From Calliopsis andreniformis (taxonomy: Eukaryota; Arthropoda; Insecta; Hymenoptera; Andrenidae), in contig NC_135064.1 in the NCBI RefSeq assembly GCF_051401765.1, forward strand, positions 25,084,001-25,148,000: 64,000 nucleotides of DNA, written 5' to 3'. Shown here in pieces: positions 49,721-61,510 of the stretch; position 1 is the first letter of the stretch, and each line of letters begins with the position of its first letter. The notes beneath the pieces are model-generated. The model was not told the DNA's origin. It was given only the letters and a program-made list of their open reading frames with translations, and made no database searches. The position numbers were made by a program, and so were the translations under genes.

Positions 49721-51752
49721 GAGAATGTATTCGTATAAAGGAATACTTAAGTAACCGTCTTGGCCACGTGAGTGTGTAGGTGATAATCCCCTTCCTGGCG
49801 GTCCTTAAGTCACATTAACCTCACTCTACTGAAATCACAACTTTCAATACCATAACTCCCTACATTTCATCAAAATAAAAGAGAAATCACCTGTGTCTAA
49901 CGTTTACTCAAGCCTTTCTCACGGAAACAAGTCCCTCGGTTGAATTAATTCCCGAGAAATGTCAGCTTTGAGGCTAGTCTCCATGAATGAAATCAATCCT
50001 CCAGAAATCAAGCGAGGACATCAGGGTGGTAGGTGTCGTGCAGCAGGCAGTACGTCGAACGAATTACCCTTTTTCCCGTCGCGGGGGAGATAAAGTCAGC
50101 GGGACACATCGGCGGGTAAGACAAATGGAGGACAGGTTTGTCGGGCCTCTCGGTAAAGCCGACCAAACACTAATGAACCCGACGAGTCCCTCGGAATGGT
50201 ATCAGGCGAAGGACTCTCGGCCACGGTCGGTGATTAGTCGTTAATGCTTATCATTAACCCCTGGGGTTAATTCCCGCATTAATTACTCGTCGTGTCGCCT
50301 GTTGGAAACTATCTCGGCTCGGTGCACGCGTGCACAGGTGGCCTGGGGTTCGCGCGACCGCTGCCACCTCGCCATCATGAAAACCGGACCAAAGGCCTGT
50401 CGAAAAGCTCGCGTCGACTCGCCTATATTATCTATCCACGGGACGATTTATTCCCATCGATCTCTGACAGCTTCAGCCCGCATAGGCTCCGCCTTTCTCG
50501 CCTCTATTTTCCCCCATTCTTGCTCGGAACTCTATTTTCTCTTGTTTCAAGCTGCGTTTCGCTCTTTGTATTTGTTTTCATCTTCCAGCTTTGAAACGGC
50601 CTCTATTTGCTTCGTTTTACCTCTAAGAGATTCTCGACTGACGGTGGTTTAATGTTACGATTCGGTTCGCTTTACGTAATTATGCTAATGCAGATCGGGG
50701 GATGCGAAATAGGGCACGGTAAACTTTGCGTTTCGTTGATGGTATCGCTGAGCAGGATACCGAACCGATAATTAAGGCGTCGCGATGGTCAGTGCTTATT
50801 AAGAGATTAGGCGTTTAGATTGATCTACGTTGCGAAACTCGGGGGAATCGCGTGTTTCGAAAGTATTAGAGCCTGTAAAAACAGATTTCATGCACCGTGT
50901 GGTGGTTCTTGTAAAGAAGAGGGAAATTATTAATATTCTGCCAAAACGTCATCCGTGTCTTATCCAGAACTCCATATATCATTCTCCTAAATATCCCAAA
51001 TATTGTCTCAACGTTGACGTCAGGTTTGACGATCTGATGCGTTGGTTAACTCTACGTCATCGATCCACTTCTTTCTCTCTTGAAACGCACGACAATTAAT
51101 CGTCCCATCAAAATCCGACCGAAAGTGAGGATACTAGGCGTCGTTTGACGAAAAATCAGGGTACTCGTTGTGACGTAATACAGCTGCGACGTATCGGATA
51201 TCCGACGCAATAACTTTGGCTCGCGGGAGTTTACGAGTCACGGAAACTGTCATGCAATAAAGATGTACGGCCGAGTAAATGGCATTTGAAATTCAAGCCA
51301 GTGTGTACTGAAAACATAATACACTAGTAACCGCTATCCCTGGACCAATAAAGCTTTTCCTCAGCGAAGCCTTTCTGACCGCACATTTCCTACGAAGAGT
51401 CAGGCGCCTGAAATCAGTTGGCTGAACGAGATCAAAATTTTAAAAGGAGTTGCCAGTGGTCAAGCTAGAGAATTTAATCTGTACTCTGTTTTACGATCAG
51501 ATCCCAGTTGATTGTGGCTTGGCTAGGAGGTAGCCTGTTCGACACTGATCTTTTAAGATGAGCTCTAGGTTTCTCGAATCTAGTGTGTTGTGGTTGTACC
51601 TGAGATGACGAAAAGAGAGAAAAGGAATTGGTTGAGTGGATTCTAGGATTGGAATTTTAACTCTGGTATGAATTAGTTAATAATTTTAGAAATTTCACGG
51701 TGACCTGAAGAAGTTTGAGGCTTTAATGAAAATAATCATTCAGGGATAGAGG

Positions 51753-51770
51753 TTTACAGTGCACTGTAAA
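51753..51770. repeat. Perfect 18-bp palindrome
   Basis: TTTACAGTGCACTGTAAA reads the same on both strands. A perfect 18-bp palindrome is expected about 0.2 times by chance in a window this size. It could bind a dimeric protein or be a decayed inverted repeat. Confidence 0.8.
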
Positions 51771-53727
51771 ATTGCTGTAAGATCTCAACAGCCAAGTCAA
51801 CGATTAACAAGCATTAGTCGTCTAGGAACGTTCGCCGCGATATCTCTAATCGTCCGTAAAAGTAAACGCACCGAGGTCGCAGGAGCCTTCCTCCCAGAGA
51901 TTTAATCGTTCGCAGCTGACCGAAAATATATACCACCTTTGGTACGGTTGAAAATTTCCTTAATTTGCCCGACGAAATTGCCCCGACCTCGATGAAACGA
52001 TGCACGCCCCGTGCCTCGGCGTATATCCGAGCATTAAACCGGCCTTCTCCACCCCAGAATGAGGGAAGCGGCTGGATAGACGTTGCCAAGCCAGCCGGGG
52101 TGACTTGAAGTATGCACTTGACGCATGCAACCTCAGCTACGCCGTGCATTTTCGAGCGGACCTATCTTTTTCCCCATCCCCGTCTGGCCTCGCCACCAAA
52201 AATCCTTCTCTTCGTTTCGCTTTAATTTCCACTGTCTAACCGCGAGGCAGATACACGAATTCGCGTGAAGCACGCCACTCGCTGGAATTTATTTCAACTT
52301 TTACAGCCGTTCTTCAATGTCATCTTACAAGGAGGGGTCCAACCTTGCCGTGTCCCTACACTAATTTTCTGTCTGCTTCCCTTTTGTCGTTATCACTCCT
52401 TCTTACGGGACACGCGCGACTCTTCGGCTGGAAGTTCCTCCATCTCTTTTTGTACACCTGGAAATTCACAGAGCGAAAGTTAGTCGCGTCAGTTGGTCGG
52501 AGCATTTTCCTGAACAAGCTGTTTTCTCGAGCTTCTTGCGCGTAGAACAGCGCGCGGTCCAGAAGAGCGGTCTCTGTACTATGTTTTATAAAGTTTGACA
52601 AGAGCTACACTGTGTTTTACTAACTCAATAGGGGACCCCAATGGTGTCGCATTAATTGACGCTAAACCCGTCACTATCCACTTTCGTATGCACTCGTTAA
52701 ACGATACGCAAGATTTACGAGGCGAAAGTGTGAAAAAAGACTGATACAGTATCGTAAACGGCGATTCTGAATAACGAGCCCGATATCCATAATTGTCTAT
52801 CAAACTTGTTCGGTGTTCATGCCGCGCGCGTGCTACCTCGATGCTAATTGGCTCTTACGTTGATGTAGAAGGAATTGGAGTAACGATTCGGAGTTTCCCG
52901 CGGAAAAAGGCGATATGGAAGTCACGCGTTGTCTCGCCTGTGTGGGTTAGTTTTGTAGGTGTTTGATCTTGAAAAATGCTGCTTGGTTTCGTTTCCTGGA
53001 GAAAGCTTCACTGAAGCTTCGTCATTTAATGAAAACTTGAGAGATATGTAGTAAAGTCTCGATACTTGAATTACCTATGTACCTCAATCACTCTTGAACC
53101 TAATACATAAAATTTATAATTATTTATTCCTCTACTATTTGCAATCTACCAAGTAGTGGTAATATTATAAACAGTGATACTAGACAGGGAGAAATGAAAC
53201 TTTCCCTCCGAAAGTATTCCCCCTCCGACCACCTCGATCATTTTATACACCTGGATATTAGCATACATTTTTACTCCGTTGTTCAGCGCTCATCAAGGTT
53301 TCACCATGTAATAAAAGTCCCATTTCCATAAAATATATCGAGTTCAGTATTTCAATCGGCCAACAGACCAGTTCCCTTAGCAAAGACCGAGCCACCGAGG
53401 CGCTAAAAATATTCCCGAATCGCGGCAAACGCGTGTCCCTTTCGCTTCTCCCGGCCTCCGAAAACAGGCGAAACAACCGACTGGTTATAGAGTCGGGGGA
53501 CGATCGCGGGCAGCGAGCTCGTAAAACGTCTGGAAACTTGTGTGGGAGGAAACGTCAAAGTTAGTGAATGGCCCATTCAATGCACTGTCGCGTCCGGTCA
53601 AACCGGTCCGCGAGCTCTCGCTGTGTTTATTTGGCACGTTCGCCATTCTCGCCGCGGAAAGACGGACAGGCACGGCGATAAACTGAGAGAGAGGGATCGA
53701 GGGCCAAGAGTAGAGGAATACCGCGAA

Positions 53728-53772
53728 AAGAAGAGAGGGGAGAGAAAGAGAGAGAGAGAGAGGAAGAGAGAT
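53728..53772. repeat. Purine-rich (GA) tract
   Basis: The + strand is nearly pure purine for about 45 nt, including a short uninterrupted (AG)n run at 53748-53762. It is a simple-sequence tract with homopurine/homopyrimidine asymmetry. Confidence 0.8.
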
Positions 53773-54740
53773 GTTGGTATGAGGCGCGTTTATCGCTCGA
53801 AGTGACGACTTTCTTCATTCCCTTGGCATCGATCTGTCTCGACAGGAAGGGACACCCGGCACTCGAAGTCCTGGCATTCTGCGTCGCCTCGAGTCAAAGC
53901 GAGAACCAAGTTCCATGGGCGAGTTGGTCGAAGACAATGCGACATCTTCGGGGTGGACACGTATAGAACGTCTCTGTCGCTTCCAGACACGAAATGGGAC
54001 AGAATTGATCGGTTCACGGCAGTTGTCGAGCAGGACGGTGATTCAGAGTGTCGTTACCTCGCCGTTGCTCTTATTGCGGGCCAACTTGCTGTGCTTGGAG
54101 AAAGACAGATTCCACGGGGCCTCGAAAATGGGCCGACCAAGACGAATGGACACCCTCTTTGCGTTGCCCGCTTGCGATCCTTCTTCTCGCGGGAAAAAAT
54201 GGAAGAGGTGATGTACGCGCGACTCGGATGAATCTTGCCGCTGCTTTTTTGTCGTCATTTATCGGATGTGTACGAAATTTGTCCCTCGTATCGGTGGCCC
54301 GTGCCATTCATTTTGGATCGCTCATAAGGGCCGTGTAAGTGGCGCCAATATATTGTACAAAGTGATTCATGTGTCAGAATCGCTTGGGATATTGAATAGT
54401 TATACTTTTCAACGAGAGTCGTATATGATTTTGGAGATTCAGAAATTGTAGGTAATTTGTAATTGAAAGGGTGACGATTCTGGAAAAGAGAAATTTCAGT
54501 AGTATAAGTCAATAAATCTCGCGTCACATTGACTCCCGTTTCCGAATGAGTTTTCCTTCCTCGATTTCGAAGACATTTACTAGGTATTACTCATACAGTA
54601 CGTATCGTTCTATTTTAATCAGAACCATGACGATATCCATCGATCAGCGAACAATTCAATACATTGCATAGAATCGAGGAGAGCGGAGAACGGGCAGTCC
54701 CTTAAAAAGGTTCACAGTCCGCCATCGCGCATGTTTATTC

Positions 54741-54835
54741 CATTGACATACAATGACCATAATTTTTTCTGTTACAGGTAAGCCAGGGCAAATCCTTTTC
54801 CATTCGCTGGATCAAACGTAACGTGACCCGTGAGT
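54741..54835 (+). other. Candidate recursive splice site (ratchet point) 2 with possible RS-exon
   Basis: TGAC motifs at 54744-54747 and 54754-54757 could serve as branch points (A at 54756 is 21 nt from the junction). They are followed by a T-rich tract (54763-54773) and CAG ending at 54777, then directly GTAAGC at 54778-54783. A strong donor-like GTGAGT begins at 54830, which would bound a 52-nt RS-exon at 54778-54829. The site is on the same strand as the one near 24.93 kb and 29.85 kb downstream of it. Alternatively CAG|GTAAGC could be an ordinary acceptor of a coding exon, because one frame stays open from 54778 to a stop ending at 55209. That frame has no recognisable domain, so I favour the recursive reading. 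Confidence 0.5.
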
Positions 54836-57800
54836 ATTTGACGATGAATACAAATAAGCGCGTTGGAGCGGAACCCCCTGAGCATACATCTATAGAACCA
54901 GTGACTCTCAATTCGCGATTCGTGTCATTTTGCCTTTCTGTTGTTCGCGAATTTTTAATGCCACGTCAGGGAACGAAAACTACAATTCGATGCTTTCGTC
55001 GCGGCGATTTGCAAAAAAGGATTAGGTGCGTTTATTCGCCTCCTCTCAATCGATCGCGAAATATGCAAGCAACGTTCCTGTTTCAAAGGGAAACAACGTC
55101 ATCGACGCGTTGCACGTTCTGTTTCAAATACAAGCGTGTTCTGACGCGAGCTGTAGCTGCCGAACAACGAATCGTGCCCGAGAGTAATTGTTATTCTCGC
55201 ATAACTTAATGCCACGATCAACAATTCAAATCGGGCTGCGCGCATAAAATGCAACGATCGACGACAGCCGCTATCTCCAGGGGAATATTTTTCGCTGGCG
55301 AAAAAGTGGCTTGTTGCTCGCCATTGTTTATTTACGGAGGCCGCGCAACAATCAATTATGGATGAAGTCTGAGGGAAAGGCGGGATAAGGAGGATAACTT
55401 TCGTCCGTTTCGCGTGGAATATCCATTTCGCATTGAAATCGGGGGCATTCGTGTCGCTTTAACGAGAGCAGACTTGTAGGTTCATTTTCTTTAGAACTTC
55501 CTCGCTGCTGGTGAAGTGAAGTGGGTGTAGTAAAAGACAGGGGCTGAAAATGTAGTTGGTGTAAGTTGGTCCCAGTTTACAATCAGCGTTTGAAGCATAG
55601 CATTCGGCGAGATATCAAGTTTTGCCTTGGAGATATTTTGGGAAAATTTAAGGTATTAATTCTAGCGTGAGGATCAACGCCGTAAATTAATTAATCTGCA
55701 TTAATAAGTAATGGAATGTCAGTAAGGCAATAAAATTGACGAAATTGTTATTTTAAGCAGATTGAACTATAAGAACCAGAAATGTCATGGCAACTCGATT
55801 TCTCAATTCTCTTGACTCTCAGCATTCCCATCCTCGCGAACTGAAACCTATTATTCTCAACGTCTTATTGAAGAAAACGATCACGCCTCGCAAGAATACC
55901 AAGCCGCAGATTGGAGAAGCAAAAGTGCGATAAAGTAATCTTGAAGGCAGTAGAAACGTTCTGTCTTCAATCGATTCTTCTTGTCTATAAAATGCGAACG
56001 TGCAGTGTCAATAAAAGAGAAAGCAGAATTGCAACGATTGCATTCTTAGAAGGTATTTCTACTATGGCCTTGCTCTTTTAAGGACTTCAATTTCACTGTA
56101 GAATTTCAGGCTTAATTTAGAAAATAGTCTGAGTAATAGGTAACAATAGGTAATACTTCATGGAATTGCAAATAGAGGGTAATTCAAAAACATGGGCCTA
56201 GCTTTAGGATTAAATTAACTTGCAAAGGGTCAAGGTAGCCCCCATTTGAGCCAAATGGACCATAGTTGTGTCACCTGGGCCAGTTGGTCCAACTAAAGGT
56301 TATCAAACACATAAGCATAGTAAAAGATGTGAGATATTTGTTCAAGTTACTCTGTCTTCTATTTCAACAATTTCTATCACATACTAAAAGCGCTCTAAAT
56401 AGCACAAGCTGTAGGGGTCCTCGATTGTCTCCAGATTCACGTATCGTGGCGTAGAACGACAGATAAGTCGCGCAGCTTGTCTGCCGACGAAGCATCGCGT
56501 CGCGAAAGCGATCGTCAGCGATATTACGAAACGTCCTCCTCGGACGTTGATCCTTGGCATCGTGGGCGGGTACATGGGTTTCGCGAGCGGCGCTCGCCTC
56601 GAAAGCGACGCGGTTCTGGCTTCCGTTGAATAGAGGAGGGCTTCGAAAGGCGGTTACACGGCTCGCGATAGTATGCGGATACAGACATTAGTCGTACACG
56701 GGGATCGATAAAACGCTATGCGTGTCGCGTTTATTATGCACTCCGCTGCGTTGTCGCGGAATTAGGGAGCGGGCGACGTCGCGAGGAGGACGCTGTCGGC
56801 CTCGATCTGCGTGCGTGAACGTGAATCGCGTGCGCCAAATCGCGGTCGAACTACCTTTTAATGAGGCTAATTAACCCCCAATCGGAATCGACATTTCCAG
56901 CGGGAATTCATGTTACCGTATTAACTCGAACGAGCTTGCGATACCTTCATCATTCAGTCGAAGAAGACTTTCAAGTTTCTCATTTCTGGGGATTGGAAGT
57001 CTAATTGATAAGAGGGAGTAAATTGTGGAAATTCTGGTACATTGTTAGGATAGTAATCAGTGGAGGATAAGCAGTATGAAGCATTAAATTAAATCTGTAT
57101 TTCGAATAAATGTATATGATAGCTTCTGTTGTAAAATTTGTGAATCTCTAATTTACAGTTGTCAGAATCCATTCCAGAATTTAATGTCTTCTAATTAATC
57201 CCTTTATTATCCAGACTCTAATTTCCTATAAGCTCACAGGATTTTCAGTGTTTCTTTCTCCGCCACACGGTGAACTTTCCCTTTCGAGACCACCAAAGGA
57301 ACGAAGATACACTGTCGTCTTTGACCTCTCAAAAAGTCTCCAGACTCAGGCAACCGCAGCGTTTAACTCCGTATAATTGAATTCACCAATATCGTCGTAT
57401 CTTCTGTATTGAAAATTCAGGCTTGCCCACGCACGTGGTCGTCGCGTGGGCGGGTGCGCGAGCTTCGAGCTGGTTTATCTCGAAAGCACCTCATCTTGGG
57501 TCGAACGACATTCGACGAGCGATCGTTACAACGCCGATAGCATCGCCGGACGTCCCAGCTGCGTTATTCCAGTCGTGTTGCACACTCGTTTCGCAAGCAT
57601 TGCAGAGAAGCGGTACGAATTTCTACCGCGAATCGAGGCCCATTGCGCGATGTCTCGGTGGATTTGACGCGTGAAGATAGCTACTGTGCGCTATCACGAG
57701 AAAATCTGTGGATAGCTGACTCATTCGGTGCTGAAGGTTGTAGCGATGTCGTGGCTCCTTAGTAATCAGACGAAGTTGGATGGAAGTACTAGCAAAGGAA

Positions 57801-60800
57801 ATAGCCCTAGGATCCTAGGTCCTAGTTCTCCCTAGTGTTGGTCTGTAACTAATAGGTATCTCAATTTGTTGTGCATCTTAGAAGAATATTCATAACAATC
57901 TAGTAACTATATAAATTTAGGTAGTGATCCATAAATAAAATTGAAATTTTCATTGAAGAACCCCTGAATTAATTTACCCATCTAATATTTCACAAAGTTT
58001 CGAAAACTCTGGAGACATGTTCTTGGGATGACGAAGGACTTCTGCATGGGTTCCAGAGTTGAAAGCACTACTGGCTTCGAGTCTTGTTGCTGTCACTGCT
58101 TCCCTGTATCTCTTCCATCAATTACACATTCAGTTTTCAGTTTCACAATGGGGTGCCAGGTCAGAGTAATCGTTAGAAGAGAAAGTAGCGGATGCTGTGA
58201 GGTACCGGATGATAAAAACGAAGGTGCCCTCGTGTATCCAATACCTGCGAAGCATAATAATTAATTTCTCTCGTAACGAATCGCAGATTTCGTTCGCGAC
58301 GAGACGCGCGAAAAAATCATTCGCTTGCCCGCAATCCGTCTGGCGCAATTTACGTACGGTGAAAGTCATCGATTAATTTAACAACCGACGCGACGCCAAG
58401 GCCCCTTCGATCGAGGCGTTCACCGACGTGCTCTATAGGGACAAATAATTCTTGCGCCGAAACGTGCATGATGCTATTGGCCGAGCGAATTAACGAGTTT
58501 CCATGGGGCGATGAGCGACATTAAAATCGGCCATTCGATTCGTAAATAAATAATTTATACATATCGTGGTCTGCTGGAAGGGAAATCGCAGACGCTACTC
58601 TTGCAAAAGGAGATTACGCACATTCTCTATACTTAAACTGTAATTAAATCATAAATTTCTCGGTTGTAAGGATCCTAACAAATCCATTGAGCCTGGGCGA
58701 GTCGTTACGTGTGTAATTAAATTTTTATAAATCAAGAATATAATACTTAATTATCCGACTGTTTGGTATCCAAGTGAACGAGGATACGTGTCACAAGCGA
58801 CTTCGTCGAACGATCAATTGCTTCTTAACAACCTGTCTCTCTGATGACTCTCTGAACATGAAAGCTCTACTCAAGTTCCTTTAGGCCAGAGACAGATGGA
58901 AGCTTTTTTGCCACGCATACGAGAAAATGATCTAATTGCAGGAAGTGTCATTTTACGTAGACATACTTCATAGCACCCTTTAATCTCGACACTGGCGCGC
59001 TTCACTGTTTTCATTGGTTGCTCATTCGATATGCTTGATTTTTATCGCATCGCGACGTTGAAATTAATTAGTGCGGTCGGAATTGTCCAATGACGTGTTC
59101 TGCTTAAGGTGAGACGATCACCTGATTCCTTTATACCTTTCTTTTTCTCCTTTTACTATAACTGTCACTGGAACATCGAAAGGTGGTAATTAGACGCAAT
59201 AGCTAAGTGGTTTATGAACATTATAAATACCTCTCAGTGTGTAATTGTGTTTTCCGATGGGAAGAAGGAAGACTTCGATTGATTTTCAACGTTCGCCTTA
59301 CTTCTTGCTATAGAGAGTATCTGAGGCCTAATGCTATAGGCAAAAAACTGGCGACTACATGAAAAATGAAGTTCGAAGTCTCAAATTAAAATCCATCGAG
59401 CCCATTTTATACAGTAAAGTATAAATTTCCAAATCTTCAAGAACAAGTTCACAATCTCTCAGCCCAATTGAAAGTGCAAATTCCACCCTGGTACCACCTG
59501 AAAAATCCGGTTCGCACCACCACGGGAATGCTGAATGAATCGATAAAAGCGGGTCTCGCGTGGGCGAGGATCACGTTCACCCAACGCCGTACTACGCGTA
59601 GTCGTTTTCCGTCGTTTTCTCTTTATTACTCAGCTTTACCCTCCTGTATTTGGAATCCCGCGAAGGACTGGTTCTCTTACGCGATCTCCCTCGTTCCACG
59701 GCTTGTTGCTCCTCTCCTCACTGTCTGGCCCAACCAAAAGCCGCGATTCCCGAGAACGGAGGGTTGCTTTGATAATAGATCCCCGAAGAGGACTCACGAG
59801 CGTTGCGCGGATCGTTAGTCAGCATCTCAGAGCATTGTGGTCGTAGGATAATTAACTGGCCCCGTCCCGAGGAATCTCGCTTAGTTACTTAACAAAGCGA
59901 CTCCCTGGCTTGCTGTTCGATCCCCCGACGAGTGTCTCGGCTAGGCCAGAAGTGGCAATTACCCGGAGGCTTAATCGCACGCGCTGATTTATGATCGATG
60001 TAATTATTCGACCGCGTTGGGTCCAGGCCGCGAGCTTGGCCTGGATTCGTTTTATTGTGGAACGAGATGGAGCCCTTCGAGCGCCGGCGATAGACACAAT
60101 TAGACTAGAGGTGGCGGTTTTAATTGCCCCCCGGGGCCCACGACGTCGCGAAATCACCCTCAACCGAGACGAATAATAAAATACTTTTGCGCGACGTTAC
60201 ATGACGTGTTAATGACAGGCCGCAAGGATATTTCGGCGGCGATGGGTGGAGTTGGTACCGTGTGTAAAGTTTCATTGCCGCTCGTTAAGACAGCTTGTTA
60301 AGGGAGCTATCTCTCTGCGTGGTTATTTGGTCCCAATTAGCTTCAGTTTGTTGCGTTTATGGGGCTTGTCCTTCTGAGGGGTAAGTAGTGGATCTGTCGA
60401 TGCGCTTGGATCGAAATCTGAAGTATGTTCGTTGCAGGGGTTTGAATTGATACCTTTGGGAGGACCAACACATAAATGAGAAAAGAAATTTTTGTTTGTA
60501 AAATTAATGGATAATACTGCGTAGTTCGTTGCTCCTCGGGATATTTTTTACCGAGAGTTGGAGAGCCACAAGAAACACACGAGGTTACACCTTCCAGGAT
60601 TAAAGTTTTATGGGGCAGAAATTTGTGAATTTAAAGATGAGAAACCTTAAACGAGTTCTATTACTTTCCTATTCTAGTCAATTATGAGAATACTCTTATT
60701 CAGACGAAGCTAATTTTACGAATTTATTATCTACAGAAGCCTTGTAAAATTGCTTGTGTGAATGTGATATCCCATAATCTAAGGTCAAGGACTCACATTC

Positions 60801-61344
60801 AGTTTGCAACATTTTTCGCGCCCCTGTGAGCACAGCCCTATACTCTCCGCGATAACATTCCCCTCGCGTTCCATATCTTTATGTGGCAATAAACGCTTTA
60901 GCAGTAGTTTATTTATGCTCGCAAGTACACTCGATCCTCTCCCTCAATTTCCTTGTGAATAATAAAGTTTGGGGAGCGACCCAAAGACCCAGAACACGAG
61001 ACAGTGTTTAAGATCAACCGGTTTATGGGCAGCTGGGCTCTGGACGTGTACGCGCACCGAGTGGGCAGAATACGCGAATCACGATAGCGATAGTAGATGA
61101 AAAATAAGATATCCGGTGAAGTATGACGGCAAATCGCTGTCAGATCATCTCCACCCCCCTCTCTCCTGGATGCACTTATACCTGTGTTTAATAGAATGCA
61201 TCCGGCTAACTATCTTAACCTGTATTTTGCTACGTTTGAATAACGGTACGTTAGTTCAGGTCGATTTAGTTTTTTTCTTTCATTTGTGGAGCTACTTTTT
61301 GTCTTCATGATGCTAAAAAGTTTGCAAATTTTCGAAGTCATAGT
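54836..61344. other. No gene seen beyond the open frame after recursive site 2
   Basis: The frame continuing from 54778 stops at 55209. CpG-rich blocks follow at about 56400-56950, 57430-57680, 58260-58520 and 59480-60400. A 14-bp palindrome (57806-57819) and a TCCAGGCC/GGCCTGGA hairpin near 60030 are the only local structures seen. Confidence 0.55.
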
Positions 61345-61510
61345 TCAAAATTTTAAAATTTTCAAATTTTCAAATTTTCAAAATTTTAAATTTTCAAATT
61401 TTAAAATTTTTAAATTTTTAAATTTTAAAATTTTCAAATTTTCAAATTTTAAAATTTTTAAATTTTTAAATTTTCAAATTTTTAAATATTCAGATTTTCA
61501 AATTTTCAAA
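61345..61510. repeat. 8-bp microsatellite, CAAATTTT type (opposite orientation to 31 kb)
   Basis: The array is mostly of period 8, with CAAATTTT and TAAATTTT units and occasional 9-bp units. It is the same motif family as the array at 30990-31137 but inverted. The 86-codon open frame across it (61286-61546), rich in Phe, Lys and Asn, is a by-product of the repeat. Confidence 0.9.

Larger units (their letters stand above)
49741..54740. other. No gene seen
   Basis: Holds the 18-bp palindrome and the purine tract. CpG-rich blocks lie at about 49980-50820 and 53400-54300, the latter with five overlapping frames on both strands (53790-54338), none gene-like. Confidence 0.55.

Noticed and set aside
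56171..56300. Possible transposable-element tail starting AGAGGGTAATTCAAAAAC
   Set aside because: It only resembles the texture of insect repeat ends; no inverted repeats, target duplication or second copy was found.
57806..57819. 14-bp palindrome CCTAGGATCCTAGG
   Set aside because: Chance expectation as above; no flanking structure.
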